The translations under genes and the position numbers were made by a program. From Luteimonas panaciterrae (lineage in GTDB: Bacteria > Pseudomonadota > Gammaproteobacteria > Xanthomonadales > Xanthomonadaceae), in the NCBI RefSeq assembly GCF_020511115.1, contig NZ_JAJAVH010000014.1, forward strand, positions 94,648 through 158,647: 64,000 bases of DNA, given 5' to 3'. The notes beneath the pieces were generated by a model. The model worked only from the letters and a program-made list of their open reading frames with translations, did not search any database and had not been told where the DNA came from. Below, in pieces: positions 46,061-55,457 of this stretch (position 1 is the first letter of the stretch; each line of letters opens with the position of its first letter).

Positions 46061-48916
46061 TCACGTCGGCGCGGCACCGAGAGACAAGCTCAGCACCGAG
46101 GGGACGTGCCACGGATCGGCGAGACGCAGACATCCGTAAGCAATACCAGCCAAACCGACCATCAATCCCAACGGAAGTTCCGCGATCGAGCGTCCGCCGC
46201 AGCGCCAACCCGCACCCTGCGACTGCTCGATCAGCCCACGTCCGAGATCGCGGCAGCGCGCCAGCATCGCGGCATTGTGTGCCTGGACAGCCCATTGCAG
46301 CGGCAATTCCAGATTGCCGAACTGGCCGTGGCACAGGCAGTGTCCGCTGGCGAAACCCTCCGCCAGTGTCTTCTCGACGCAGCGAAGCGTTTCCCCGTGC
46401 CATGCGGTATCGCGCGAGGATTGCGGCCACAGCAGCCGCGCCAGACCGACACCCGGCGCGCCGTGGCACCAGGAATAGGTATCGCCCTGCCCGTCTTCGT
46501 CAGCACCTTCATCGAGGTCGTACCAGCGCCCACCCCGCGCTTCGTATGCCGCGCGTTCGTAGCGCAACACATCCAGGGCAAGCGCGAGACATTCGGCATC
46601 ACCTTGCGCATGCGCGTAACGCGCGAGCGCCGCGCCGATGCCCGCGCTACCGTGCGCGAAGCCGCTCAGACGGCGCCCCAATGCCGCGGGACAAGGCCAG
46701 TGGACGCCATCGGCATCGCGTTGCGCCGTTTCAACCAGTCGCGTCGCGCATGCGGCCATCGCGGCCGTGATGTCCGCGCCTGGCCTACAGCGTTGCATCT
46801 CCGATAGCACCAGCAGGCAGCCGCCCGCACCGCCGATGAGATCGAGTGCGTCGTCGTCCGCGATCCGTTCGGCGATGCGCGGCAGCCAATCCTCTGCTTC
46901 ATCGATCAGATCCGGACGCCGCCAGCGCAGGCCCGCCGCGAGCAGGACGTAGAGCCACCCGCTCAGGCCGGTGTAAGGACCGATCGCGGTCATCGCCTTG
47001 GGATCGTCGCGCAGCATGCGCTGGCTGGATTCGAGCGCGGCTTCCGCCGCCCGCGTGAAGCGCGTCAATCCGCTCTGCACGCCGAGCTCGCCGAACAACA
47101 ACATCATGCCCGTCGAACCTTCGTAGAGCGTGGCGCCCATCGGGGCAATCACCGGCTGCGGACTGTCGTGGTACTCCGGCTGGAAGAAGACGATCTCGCC
47201 GCGATCGCGGAACGACAGACGCAGCAGTTCATCCCCGAGCGCGATCGCCGTATCGAGGAAGATCCCGTCATCAACATGGGAGACATCGACTCGGCGCGAC
47301 TTCGCCGCATTCTTTTCCGTTACAACTGCCGGACGGATGCTTTCCAGCGATTGCCGTAGCGCGTAGCGCTGCCGTTCCAGATCGCGCGGCGACAGTCCGC
47401 GCAACCGGCGCCGCGTTTCCTTCCAACCAGAGCGGACGAACAGCCGCGGAACGACGTGCCCCTCACCATCCCGCACGTCGGTGCCGTCGACGCGTATGCG
47501 GAATCTCGGCACATCCCCACGCAGCAGTGTCTCGCGCTCGATGGCCTGCGTTCGCGTCAGGAACGGCCACTCTCGACTGCCGACTTCCAGCCGCGACAAC
47601 ACCGCGTCCCGCTCGGCTTCCGAACGCAAGTACTGCGGGTGCGACATCGCGTTCAACAGGCGCGCGTAGATGTGGGTGGAGCGCACCAGCGCGCGCGTTT
47701 CCAGGCGCGCGAACGGAGCCAGCGGGCCGTCTTCCTCGCACAGGCGCGGCTTCAGCACGAGCAGGCCACGATAGGTGTCCTCGAATCCCGAGACCATCGC
47801 GTCGGCATGCTCATGTGGCGCGATCCTGGCTCCGTCTGTGAGGAACGGTAGATTCGCACTCGGCTGCGTCATCGTTTCCATGGGCGAGAGACGCAGCTGA
47901 TCTGTCCCCTCGCCCGTTGCCTGCCGCACCGTGCGGCGATGTTCGCCCCAGGCGAGGCCACTCATGTCGTGGGCATCGGGATCGTTGCGCTCGAATGGCA
48001 GCAGGCCGGAAAACAGGATCGAGGGCGCATGCGGTGGATGACGGCCGGTCACCGGCCCGCGCCGGCTGAGCCAAGGCTGGAATACGGTTTCCAGATCGAT
48101 CAGCACCGGATGTTCACCGCAGGCGATGACGTTCTCCAGATGCAGATCGGTGCAGCTCAGCAGATAGGCGATCGCGACCAATCCGCCGTAACGACGATAG
48201 TAGGCGGCCGCCGCACCGGCATCGATCAGTGGCGCGTGCTCGATCCATTGCGCGTAACCGTATTCGCCGCGATCGAGTGTCGCCGCCGCCCTCTGCAACG
48301 GTTCGATACCCCGCTCCGCCAGTTCGGCGAGGAAACGCGCATACGCCACATCCATCGCCAATGAGCGCGGTTTGTAGAGCATGCGTCCCGCCTCGAAGCG
48401 GAGCCGCACGACGCTGCCGCCGTGATCGTGGCGATCGCCCAAGCCCGCCGCGAATGCGCACAGCCGTCCCGGCGTCTCCGCATCGGCGAGCAGCGGCGCC
48501 AATCGTGGATAGTCGTCGGCCAGATGTTGCAGGAGACGGCCAAGGAAGTGTTCGGCCTGCGTCGCCTGCCGAGCGATATCCGCCTGCAGCAGCGGATACC
48601 GGGTATCGAGTGCGCGACGGCCAGCCGCACTGTCGATCCATTCGAGGAAGTGTTCGAAACGCTCTTCTGGCGTTTCACCTTGTAGCGCTTGCTGGTGCCG
48701 CGCGACCGCCAGTTCCAGCAACAGCGTGCGGCAGCTCCACGAAAGCGCCGGTTCCGCGAAAGCATCCGCGATCGCGTGCCGCAATTGTTCGAAATCGAAG
48801 CGATCCGGCCAACGTCGCGCCGCCGAGGCCCACCGCGCCAGTGCGCGTTCGCGCATGGGGGCGAGCATCGGCTCCGCCCAGCGCAGCAACGGCTTCAGCG
48901 CCGTGTCGTCAGCCAT
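46061..48916 (-). CDS. lanM: Class II lanthipeptide synthetase LanM
   Basis: 951 residues, a bifunctional enzyme that phosphorylates and dehydrates Ser/Thr in a precursor peptide and then couples Cys thiols to make (methyl)lanthionine rings. N-terminal dehydratase (DUF4135) residues are present: Lys182 (RMLYKPRSLA), Asp257, His259 and Asn262 (TDLHLENVIA), Asp274 and Glu276 (VLIDLETVF). The C-terminal LanC-like cyclase keeps the zinc ligands Cys817 (WCHGAPG) and Cys862-His863 (LCHGQFGN). Start ATG 48916 has a poor Shine-Dalgarno. The precursor gene lies 75 bases upstream; no LanT transporter, LanP protease or immunity gene is visible nearby. Confidence 0.95.
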   Translation of the reverse strand: MADDTALKPLLRWAEPMLAPMRERALARWASAARRWPDRFDFEQLRHAIADAFAEPALSWSCRTLLLELAVARHQQALQGETPEERFEHFLEWIDSAAGRRALDTRYPLLQADIARQATQAEHFLGRLLQHLADDYPRLAPLLADAETPGRLCAFAAGLGDRHDHGGSVVRLRFEAGRMLYKPRSLAMDVAYARFLAELAERGIEPLQRAAATLDRGEYGYAQWIEHAPLIDAGAAAAYYRRYGGLVAIAYLLSCTDLHLENVIACGEHPVLIDLETVFQPWLSRRGPVTGRHPPHAPSILFSGLLPFERNDPDAHDMSGLAWGEHRRTVRQATGEGTDQLRLSPMETMTQPSANLPFLTDGARIAPHEHADAMVSGFEDTYRGLLVLKPRLCEEDGPLAPFARLETRALVRSTHIYARLLNAMSHPQYLRSEAERDAVLSRLEVGSREWPFLTRTQAIERETLLRGDVPRFRIRVDGTDVRDGEGHVVPRLFVRSGWKETRRRLRGLSPRDLERQRYALRQSLESIRPAVVTEKNAAKSRRVDVSHVDDGIFLDTAIALGDELLRLSFRDRGEIVFFQPEYHDSPQPVIAPMGATLYEGSTGMMLLFGELGVQSGLTRFTRAAEAALESSQRMLRDDPKAMTAIGPYTGLSGWLYVLLAAGLRWRRPDLIDEAEDWLPRIAERIADDDALDLIGGAGGCLLVLSEMQRCRPGADITAAMAACATRLVETAQRDADGVHWPCPAALGRRLSGFAHGSAGIGAALARYAHAQGDAECLALALDVLRYERAAYEARGGRWYDLDEGADEDGQGDTYSWCHGAPGVGLARLLWPQSSRDTAWHGETLRCVEKTLAEGFASGHCLCHGQFGNLELPLQWAVQAHNAAMLARCRDLGRGLIEQSQGAGWRCGGRSIAELPLGLMVGLAGIAYGCLRLADPWHVPSVLSLSLGAAPT

Positions 48917-48944
48917 GCTTTATCAGGGGCTCTACGAAGCGGGG

Positions 48945-48965
48945 CTTCTCCCATTGCGGGAGAAG
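48945..48965 (-). promoter_or_regulatory. Hairpin between lanA and lanM
   Basis: CTTCTCCC (48945-48952) pairs with GGGAGAAG (48958-48965), loop of five, no T run. Hairpins between precursor and synthetase genes often lower read-through or protect the precursor mRNA so that the peptide is made in excess; here it also matches a repeat type seen at 36707 and 52664. Confidence 0.55.
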
Positions 48966-48991
48966 GGCCGCCAGATCCCGCATCGCGAATC

Positions 48992-49147
48992 TCAATCGCA
49001 GAAGATGCAGGTGCGCCAGCAGGTGTTGGCCGTGGCCATGTTGCCGGCCTTGTCCACCAGCTTGTCGTCGCTGAGATCGGCAGCGCCGATGCTCTCGCTC
49101 AGCAGCTGGTCGAAGACCTCCTGGGAGATTTCGGAATTCGTAAGCAT
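48992..49147 (-). CDS. lanA: Class II lanthipeptide precursor peptide (LanA)
   Basis: 51 residues from ATG 49147, with GGAGAG eight bases upstream; a longer open frame from 49228 lacks such a site. The leader MLTNSEISQEVFDQLLSESI with GAADLSDDKLVDKAGN resembles mersacidin/lichenicidin-type leaders (acidic, ELSDDEL-like block). The usual Gly-Gly or Gly-Ala cleavage site is absent; the best equivalent is Ala34-Gly35-Asn36. The probable core MATANTCWRTCIFCD has Thr39, Thr42, Thr46 and Cys43, Cys47, Cys50, enough for up to three methyllanthionine rings, plus Trp and an acidic C-terminus. Co-oriented with lanM directly downstream. Confidence 0.85.
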   Translation of the reverse strand: MLTNSEISQEVFDQLLSESIGAADLSDDKLVDKAGNMATANTCWRTCIFCD

Positions 49148-49310
49148 GTTAAAGACTCTCCAATTGATTGCGTCGTAACGCGTAAGGGCGGTCTTCTCGA
49201 TTGCTCCTTGTCGCGCATCCGCCTGCATGCGCCAACCCGGTCCGAAGGCGGCGTTCTATCACGGCTGCGGTTAGGGAACGGTAATGCCTGCGTGGCGGGC
49301 GTCACAAACG

Positions 49311-49337
49311 AAAACCCCGGCACAGGGCCGGGGTTTT
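49311..49337 (-). terminator. Terminator at the end of the ribosomal protein operon
   Basis: AAAACCCCGGC (49311-49321) pairs with GCCGGGGTTTT (49327-49337), loop ACAGG. It lies 84 bases downstream of the rplQ stop on the minus strand and separates the ribosomal operon from lanA, so lanA needs its own promoter within 49148-49310; none was clear. Confidence 0.85.
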
Positions 49338-49420
49338 GTTTTTGCTCTTTTGGAAAGTCCGACCATCGAGCCGCGCCGTCAGCGTGGCGAGGTGGCCAGG
49401 TTCCTACGGAGGAACCCGCA

Positions 49421-49786
49421 TTACGCCTGCGGACGATCCACCAACTCGACGTAGGCCATCGGCGCATTGTCGCCGTCGCGGAAGCCGCACTTGAGGATGC
49501 GCAGGTAACCACCGGGACGCTCGGCATAACGCGGACCGAGCTTGGTGAACAGGTTGCCGACGGCTTCCTTGTCGCGCAGACGCGAGAAGGCCAGACGACG
49601 GTTGGCGACGCCGTCACGCTTCGCGAGCGTGATCAGCGGCTCGGCGACGCGGCGGAGTTCCTTCGCCTTGGGCAGCGTGGTGCGGATCAGCTCGTGCTTG
49701 AACAGCGAAGCGGCCATGTTGGTGAACATCGCATCGCGGTGCGCGCTGGTGCGGCTGAATTTGCGTCCGGATTTCTGGTGGCGCAT
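49421..49786 (-). CDS. rplQ: 50S ribosomal protein L17
   Basis: 121 residues, start [20 protein letters not shown] and [20 protein letters not shown] are the L17 signature. Binds 23S rRNA near the exit side of the large subunit. Last gene of the alpha operon, 28 bases after rpoA. Confidence 0.98.
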   Translation of the reverse strand: MRHQKSGRKFSRTSAHRDAMFTNMAASLFKHELIRTTLPKAKELRRVAEPLITLAKRDGVANRRLAFSRLRDKEAVGNLFTKLGPRYAERPGGYLRILKCGFRDGDNAPMAYVELVDRPQA

Positions 49787-49814
49787 GGTCGTGATTCCTG
49801 ATGAATTTTTTTAC

Positions 49815-50813
49815 TTAGCCGAGCATGCCGTGAGCGGAAACGCCCGCCGGCGGCCAGTTCTCGAGCTTCATGCCGAGCGAAAGGCCACGCTGGGCGAGGA
49901 CTTCCTTGATTTCGGTCAGCGACTTCTTGCCGAGGTTCGGCGTCTTGAGCAGTTCCACTTCGGTCTTCTGGATCAGATCGCCGATGTAGTAGATGCTCTC
50001 GGCCTTGAGGCAGTTGGCCGAACGCACGGTCAGTTCGAGGTCGTCGATCGGGCGGAGCAGGATCGGGTCGACGCCGGCGGTGGCGGGCTTGGCGGCGCCG
50101 CGATCGCGGTGCGTGAAGTCGCCGAACACCGACAGCTGGTCGGTGAGGATGTCGGCGGCGGTGCGCACGGCTTCCTCGGCGTCGATCGTGCCGTTGGTTT
50201 CGATGTCGAGCACGAGCTTGTCGAGGTCGGTGCGCTGTTCCACGCGCGCGGCTTCGACTTCATAGGCAACGCGGCGCACGGGCGAGAACGAGGCGTCCAG
50301 CATCAGACGGCCGATCGCGCGGGTTTCTTCGTCCGGACGACGACGGGCGGCGGCCGGCTGGTAGCCGAAGCCGCGCTCGATCTTCAGGCGCATGTTGATC
50401 GACGCATCCTTGGTGAGATGGCAGATCACATGCTCGCCGTTGAGGATCTCGACGTTGTGGTCGGTCTTGATGTCGGCGGCGGTCACCACGCCCGGACCCG
50501 ACTTGCTCAGGGTCAGCGTGGAGCTGTCGCCGGTGCCCATGCGGATTGCGATGTCCTTCAGGTTGAGCAGGACCTCGAGCACGTCCTCCTGCAGGCCTTC
50601 GATGGTGCTGTATTCGTGCAGGACGCCGTCGATCTCGACCTCGGTGATCGCGAAGCCGGGGATGGACGACAGCAGCACGCGCCGCAGCGCGTTGCCGAGG
50701 GTGTGACCGTAGCCGCGCTCGAGCGGTTCGATCACGACCTTCGCACGGTTGCCGGCGAGACGTTCGATCTGGGGGCCGCGGGGGCGCAGGACCTGGTTGG
50801 CATTAGCCGTCAT
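49815..50813 (-). CDS. rpoA: RNA polymerase alpha subunit
   Basis: 332 residues. N-terminal domain for dimerisation and beta/beta' contact ([20 protein letters not shown]); flexible linker; C-terminal domain for UP-element and activator contact ([40 protein letters not shown]). Full length for a gammaproteobacterium. Lies between rpsD and rplQ as expected; the 164-base gap to rpsD holds no gene. Confidence 0.98.
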   Translation of the reverse strand: MTANANQVLRPRGPQIERLAGNRAKVVIEPLERGYGHTLGNALRRVLLSSIPGFAITEVEIDGVLHEYSTIEGLQEDVLEVLLNLKDIAIRMGTGDSSTLTLSKSGPGVVTAADIKTDHNVEILNGEHVICHLTKDASINMRLKIERGFGYQPAAARRRPDEETRAIGRLMLDASFSPVRRVAYEVEAARVEQRTDLDKLVLDIETNGTIDAEEAVRTAADILTDQLSVFGDFTHRDRGAAKPATAGVDPILLRPIDDLELTVRSANCLKAESIYYIGDLIQKTEVELLKTPNLGKKSLTEIKEVLAQRGLSLGMKLENWPPAGVSAHGMLG

Positions 50814-50977
50814 GTTTGTGATTTCTCCTGCGGTGAACCATCGGGCTGGGGGTGCCGATGGCTTGGCATTACGCTTTTTGGCGCTCCCTCCGGAAGGGAG
50901 CGGCCGACGCGCATCGCACGTCGGCCTGGTCCGTGGGCGGTTCCGTCGTTACCGGGGCGGAACGCCCTCAACACCGA

Positions 50978-51607
50978 TTACTTCGAGTACAGCTCGACGA
51001 TCAGCGCTTCGTTGATGTCGGCCGGCAGGTCGCCGCGATCCGGCACCGCCTTGAACACGCCGCTGAACTTCTTCGCGTCGACCTCGACCCACGACGGCGT
51101 CAGGTCCATCGTGGAGGAGACCGTCAGGGATTCCTGCACGCGAAGCTGCTTCTGCGCGCGCTCGGACAGCGCGATCGCGTCGCCGGCCTTGACCTGGTAC
51201 GACGGCAGGTTGACGAACTTGCCGTTGACCGTGACGCCGCGGTGCGAGACCAGCTGGCGCGCCGCCGGACGCGTGACCGCGAAGCCCATGCGATAGACGA
51301 CGTTGTCCAGACGGGTTTCCAGCATCTGCAGCAGGGTTTCGCCGGTGTTGCCCTTCTTCGTCGAAGCCTTCTTGTAGTAGTTGCGGAACTGGCGTTCCAG
51401 CAGACCGTAGATGCGCTTGACCTTCTGCTTTTCGCGCAGCTGGGTGGCGTAGTCGGACAGCTTGCCCTTGCGGGCGGTGGCGCCGTGCTGGCCGGGTTTC
51501 TGCTCGAGCTTGCACTTGGAGTCCAGCGCGCGGGCTGGGCTCTTCAGCGAGAGGTCAGTGCCTTCGCGGCGAGCGAGCTTACAGGTGGGACCGATATAAC
51601 GAGCCAT
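50978..51607 (-). CDS. rpsD: 30S ribosomal protein S4
   Basis: 209 residues; N-terminal [21 protein letters not shown]4 RNA-binding domain ([20 protein letters not shown], then [19 protein letters not shown]) and C-terminal [12 protein letters not shown]. Primary 16S rRNA binder that nucleates 30S assembly; in E. coli it also represses the alpha operon at the rpsM start. Whether this holds here is inferred from the family only. Confidence 0.98.
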   Translation of the reverse strand: MARYIGPTCKLARREGTDLSLKSPARALDSKCKLEQKPGQHGATARKGKLSDYATQLREKQKVKRIYGLLERQFRNYYKKASTKKGNTGETLLQMLETRLDNVVYRMGFAVTRPAARQLVSHRGVTVNGKFVNLPSYQVKAGDAIALSERAQKQLRVQESLTVSSTMDLTPSWVEVDAKKFSGVFKAVPDRGDLPADINEALIVELYSK

Positions 51608-51621
51608 TCTTCTTCAGCTCC

Positions 51622-52014
51622 TCAGACGCGACGCTTCTTCGGCGGACGGCACCCGTTGTGCGGGATTGGCGTCACGTCGATGATGTTGGTGATCTTGTAG
51701 CCGACGTTGTTCAACGAACGTACGGCCGATTCGCGGCCCGGACCCGGGCCCTTGATGCGCACTTCCAGCGACTTCACGCCGTAATCGAGCGCGGCCTTGC
51801 CGGCCTTCTCGGCGGCGACCTGGGCGGCGAACGGGGTGGACTTGCGCGAGCCGCGGAAACCCGCGCCGCCCGAGGTCGCCCACGACAGCGCATTGCCCTG
51901 GCGGTCGGTGATCGTGACGATGGTGTTGTTGAAAGAAGCGTGGACGTGGGCGACGCCGTCGGTGACGACGCGCTTGATCTTCTTCTTGGTCTTGGCTGCT
52001 GCCGGCTTGGCCAT
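51622..52014 (-). CDS. rpsK: 30S ribosomal protein S11
   Basis: 130 residues with [40 protein letters not shown] and the C-terminal [19 protein letters not shown]. Forms the platform of the small subunit next to the mRNA exit. 13 bases downstream of rpsM. Confidence 0.98.
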   Translation of the reverse strand: MAKPAAAKTKKKIKRVVTDGVAHVHASFNNTIVTITDRQGNALSWATSGGAGFRGSRKSTPFAAQVAAEKAGKAALDYGVKSLEVRIKGPGPGRESAVRSLNNVGYKITNIIDVTPIPHNGCRPPKKRRV

Positions 52015-52027
52015 GTTTGTCTACCCC

Positions 52028-52384
52028 TTACTTCTTGATGGCCTTGCGCGGACCCTTGCGGGTACGGGCATTGGTCCGGGTGCGCTGGCCGCGCAGCGGC
52101 AGGCCGCGGCGGTGACGGAGGCCGCGGTAGCAGGCCAGGTCCATCAGACGCTTGATGGCGATGCCGACCTCACGGCGGAGGTCGCCCTCGACCACGAACT
52201 TGCCGACTTCGGCGCGCAGGCGCTCGACTTCCGGCTCGGACAGGTCGCGGATCTTGGTGTTCGAGGACACGCCTGCGGATTCGCAGACCTGCTTCGAACG
52301 GGTACGGCCGATGCCGTAGATGCTTTGCAGCCCGACCCAGACGTGCTTCTGGGCAGGCAGGTTGACACCTGCAATACGCGCCAT
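52028..52384 (-). CDS. rpsM: 30S ribosomal protein S13
   Basis: 118 residues: [20 protein letters not shown], the helix-two-turn-helix block and basic tail [19 protein letters not shown] that contacts the P-site tRNA. First gene of the alpha operon here, because rpmJ is not found upstream and a separate promoter candidate is present. Confidence 0.98.
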   Translation of the reverse strand: MARIAGVNLPAQKHVWVGLQSIYGIGRTRSKQVCESAGVSSNTKIRDLSEPEVERLRAEVGKFVVEGDLRREVGIAIKRLMDLACYRGLRHRRGLPLRGQRTRTNARTRKGPRKAIKK

Positions 52385-52743
52385 GCGCGGATCTCCAACT
52401 GGTTTGGCGGTCGGGTATCCGGGGGAATCCGGAATCCGACGCAGTGAACACGAAATTCTAACAGGGTCTCGGCTTCTTAGGAAGCCCCGGGCGGCAAGCC
52501 ACCCATGGACTCCGGCATGGGGAGTGTGCCCATGCTCCGGCGACGGACCCTTGCTGGACGAGGCCCCCGGTTACCCGGGTTTCCCGCCCGCCCCTCGCCA
52601 CTCAAGCGCGGGGACTGGCATCGGCCCACCCGCGCACGAGACCGCCGCGCGAGTCGCCCATCTGGTTCTCCCCGAGGTTGTGGGAGAAACCGTTGTTCTT
52701 CACGTCGTCGCCCCATTCATGCGGGCGCCGGCGGTTCAATCTT
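52385..52743 (-). promoter_or_regulatory. secY-rpsM intergenic region with likely alpha-operon promoter
   Basis: 359 bases without a gene; rpmJ (L36), which follows secY in E. coli, is not encoded here on either strand. On the minus strand there is an extended -10, TG-T-TAGAAT (TAGAAT at 52455-52460), 71 bases before the rpsM start. Just upstream is a perfect hairpin GGCTTC-TTAG-GAAGCC (52471-52486). A GGTTCTCCC/GGGAGAAACC hairpin lies at 52664-52691 and a GCATGGG/CCCATGC pair around 52517-52537. The region therefore seems to separate the spc and alpha transcription units. Confidence 0.5.
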
Positions 52744-54111
52744 TCAGCTGCGCGAGAGTCCTCGCGTGCCGCCCTTCAGGTTCGCCTTCTTCAGCAGGCT
52801 TTCGTACTGATGCGACATCAGATGTGCTTGGATCTGGGCGATGAAGTCCATCACCACCACCACCACGATCAGCAGCGAGGTGCCGCCGAAGGAGAACGAG
52901 GTGCCGAGCTTGGTGCGCATCACTTCCGGCAGCAGACAGACCAGCACCAGGTAGACCGCGCCGGCGGCCGTTAGCCGCGTCAGCACGCCATCGATGTAGT
53001 CGGCCGTGGCCTTGCCCGGACGGATGCCCGGAATCAGCGCGCCGGATTTCTTCAGGTTGTCCGCGGTTTCCTGCGAGTTGAACACCAGCGCGGTGTAGAA
53101 GAACGCGAAACCCGCGATCAGCACCGCGAACAGGATCATGTGCAGCGGCTCGCCCGGGGCCAGCATCTGGCTGATCTTCTGGAGGGTCAGCTGCAGACCG
53201 CCGGTGGCGCTCTGGCTGCCGAACCAGGTGGTTATCGTCGACGGGAACATGATGATCGACGAAGCGAAGATCGCCGGGATCACACCCGCCATGTTGAGCT
53301 TCAGCGGCAGGAACGAGCTCTGGTTCATGTACGCGCTGCGGCCACCCTGGCGGCGCGCGTAGTTCACCGTAATGCGGCGCTGGCCGCGTTCGACGAACAC
53401 CACGAAGAAGGTGAACGCCAAGACGATGGCCACGATCATGATCACCGAGATCGGGCTCATGTCGCCGTTGCGCGCCTGCTCGATGGTGTTGAGTACCGCG
53501 CCCGGCAAGCCAGCCACGATGCCGGCGAAGATGATCAGCGACACGCCGTTGCCGACGCCGCGCTCGGTCACCTGCTCGCCCAGCCACATCAGGAACATGG
53601 TGCCCGCGGTCAGCGCGACCACGGCGGTCAGCACGAAGCCGATGCCGGGCGTGTAGACCGCCTGCACGCCGGTGCCGGCGCCGCTCTGCAGCGCGGTGGC
53701 GATGCCGGCCGCCTGGAAGACCGCCAGCGGGATCGCGCCGATGCGCGACCACTGGGTGATGCGACGGCGTCCGGATTCGCCTTCCTTCTGGATCGCCTTC
53801 AGGCTCGGCACGATCTGCACCAGCAGCTGCACGATGATCGAGGCCGAGATGTACGGCACCACGTTCAACGCGAACAGGCTGAAACGCTGCAGAGCGCCAC
53901 CGGAGAACATGTTGAACATGTCCACGATGGTGCCCTTCTGCGCTTCCATCAGCTGCAGCATGGCGTCCGGGTTCACACCCGGGACCGGGATGTAGCAGCC
54001 GATGCGATAGACGATCAGCGCACCCAGCACGAACAGCAAGCGCTGACGCAGCTCGGTGAATTTGCCCAAGCCGCCGCCGATTCCGGCCATCGCACTGCTG
54101 CTGCGTGACAT
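52744..54111 (-). CDS. secY: Preprotein translocase subunit SecY
   Basis: 455 residues with ten membrane segments, the channel of the Sec translocon. Family blocks include [35 protein letters not shown] (plug and TM2), [16 protein letters not shown] and the C-terminal [17 protein letters not shown]. Start overlaps nothing; it follows rplO by 7 bases. Confidence 0.98.
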   Translation of the reverse strand: MSRSSSAMAGIGGGLGKFTELRQRLLFVLGALIVYRIGCYIPVPGVNPDAMLQLMEAQKGTIVDMFNMFSGGALQRFSLFALNVVPYISASIIVQLLVQIVPSLKAIQKEGESGRRRITQWSRIGAIPLAVFQAAGIATALQSGAGTGVQAVYTPGIGFVLTAVVALTAGTMFLMWLGEQVTERGVGNGVSLIIFAGIVAGLPGAVLNTIEQARNGDMSPISVIMIVAIVLAFTFFVVFVERGQRRITVNYARRQGGRSAYMNQSSFLPLKLNMAGVIPAIFASSIIMFPSTITTWFGSQSATGGLQLTLQKISQMLAPGEPLHMILFAVLIAGFAFFYTALVFNSQETADNLKKSGALIPGIRPGKATADYIDGVLTRLTAAGAVYLVLVCLLPEVMRTKLGTSFSFGGTSLLIVVVVVMDFIAQIQAHLMSHQYESLLKKANLKGGTRGLSRS

Positions 54112-54118
54112 GCCCTGC

Positions 54119-54553
54119 TTACTCCTCGATCTTGCCGCCGGCCGCTTCGATCGCCGCGCGCGCGCCAGCCGTGGCCAGCACGCCCTTCAGCACGAGCTTC
54201 TTGGAAACGTCGCCCTTCTTGACGATCTTGGCGCGCTTGGCCGTCGTCGGCACCAGCTTGGCCGCACGCAGGGCGGCGAAATCGACCGTGCCCTCGAGCG
54301 AATCGAGCTGATACAGCATGACCTGCGCGGTGTCGTTCTTCAGCTTCGAGCGGAAGCCGACCTTCGGCAGGCGCTTGCGCAGCGGCATCTGGCCGCCTTC
54401 GAAGCCGGCCTTGATCTTGCCCTTGCCCGCGCGCGCGAACGAACCCTTGTGACCGCGACCCGCGGTCTTGCCGAGGCCGGAGCCGATACCGCGGCCGACG
54501 CGGACGCGTTCGGTGCGGGCGCCTTCGGCAGGCTTGAGAGTGTTGAGCTTCAT
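54119..54553 (-). CDS. rplO: 50S ribosomal protein L15
   Basis: 144 residues: [20 protein letters not shown], the Gly/Lys-rich [20 protein letters not shown] and [17 protein letters not shown]. Late assembly protein of the large subunit. Four bases after rpmD. Confidence 0.98.
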   Translation of the reverse strand: MKLNTLKPAEGARTERVRVGRGIGSGLGKTAGRGHKGSFARAGKGKIKAGFEGGQMPLRKRLPKVGFRSKLKNDTAQVMLYQLDSLEGTVDFAALRAAKLVPTTAKRAKIVKKGDVSKKLVLKGVLATAGARAAIEAAGGKIEE

Positions 54554-54557
54554 GTGA

Positions 54558-54761
54558 TTACTCCTCGACCCGCACCAGGTAGTGCACCTTGTTGATCAGG
54601 CCGCGCACCTGCGGGCTGTCTTTCAGCTCGCGGACGTCGTTCAGTTTGTTGAGGCCGAGCGCCTTCACCGACAGGCGATGCTTCGCCTGCGAACCGCGCA
54701 TGCCCTTGACCAGACGCACCTTGACGGTGCCGCCGTTGTTGGTTTCGTTCTTCTTAGCCAT
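54558..54761 (-). CDS. rpmD: 50S ribosomal protein L30
   Basis: 67 residues starting [20 protein letters not shown]; the conserved [20 protein letters not shown] is present. The ATG at 54761 lies inside the end of rpsE: the two genes overlap by 8 bases in different frames (the ATGGCTAAG contains the rpsE TAA), so translation is coupled. Confidence 0.96.
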   Translation of the reverse strand: MAKKNETNNGGTVKVRLVKGMRGSQAKHRLSVKALGLNKLNDVRELKDSPQVRGLINKVHYLVRVEE

Positions 54762-55299
54762 GGAGGATGTCCTCCACCTTCTTGCCGCGCTTGGCCGCGA
54801 TCTTGCTCGGCGAATGCATCGCCTCAAGACCCTTGACCGTCGCACGAACGAGGTTGATGGGATTGCGCGAACCGACCGCCTTGGCCAGCACGTTCTTCAC
54901 GCCGACCGCTTCCAGCACGGCGCGCATCGCGCCGCCGGCGATCACGCCGGTACCTTCGGAAGCCGGCTGCATGAACACGCGGGCCGCGCCGTGGCCGGCC
55001 TTCACCTGATGCCACAGGGTGCCGTTGTTCAGCTCGACCGAGGTCATGTTCTTGCGCGCGTATTCCATCGACTTCTGGATCGCGACCGGCACTTCGCGCG
55101 CCTTGCCGTAACCGAAGCCGATCTTGCCGTCGCCGTCGCCCACCACCGTCAGTGCGGTGAAGGTGAACTGGCGGCCGCCCTTGACGGTCTTGCTGACGCG
55201 GTTGACCGCGATCAGCTTCTCGATCATGCCGTCGTCGATTTCCTCGCGGTCGCGGTTGCGATCACGATCGCGGCCCCGCGGTGCACGTTCTTCTGCCAT
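54754..55299 (-). CDS. rpsE: 30S ribosomal protein S5
   Basis: 181 residues. An Arg/Asp-rich N-terminal extension ([20 protein letters not shown]) precedes the S5 RNA-binding domain ([20 protein letters not shown]) and C-terminal domain ([20 protein letters not shown]). Involved in decoding accuracy and mRNA entry. Preceded by an unusually long 158-base gap. Confidence 0.98.
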   Translation of the reverse strand: MAEERAPRGRDRDRNRDREEIDDGMIEKLIAVNRVSKTVKGGRQFTFTALTVVGDGDGKIGFGYGKAREVPVAIQKSMEYARKNMTSVELNNGTLWHQVKAGHGAARVFMQPASEGTGVIAGGAMRAVLEAVGVKNVLAKAVGSRNPINLVRATVKGLEAMHSPSKIAAKRGKKVEDILHG

Positions 55300-55457
55300 T
55301 TCGATATCTCGGTTGTTGAGGAATTTGCGGCTTCGCCGCTTATGGTTGGGATATGTCGCGGATGTTTCACGGGACGGAGAACTCCGTACCGCGCCCGGCG
55401 CAGCCCGCGCCGGCAGGTGACACTAGGCGTGGGGACGATGCCCCACACCTTCAAGCC
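55300..55457 (-). other. Structured gap between rplR and rpsE
   Basis: 158 bases without a gene inside the spc operon, where neighbouring gaps are mostly under 50. On the minus strand it can fold into several short hairpins (GTGGGG/CCCCAC near 55433-55448; GCGGC/GCCGC near 55327-55340; GGAG/CTCC around 55375-55388). No open frame resembles a protein. Confidence 0.4.

Noticed and set aside
49148..49228. Longer version of the lanthipeptide precursor starting at 49228.
   Set aside because: No ribosome binding site at that ATG, and the added residues do not resemble class II leaders; GGAGAG supports 49147.
43825..49420. LanT, LanP or immunity genes near lanM.
   Set aside because: All frames around lanM were read; none encodes an ABC transporter, subtilisin-like protease or LanFEG-like protein.
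52477..52716. Possible small gene or rpmJ in the secY-rpsM gap.
   Set aside because: The translated frames lack the Cys/His zinc pattern and start of L36; they are Arg/Gly-rich shadows.
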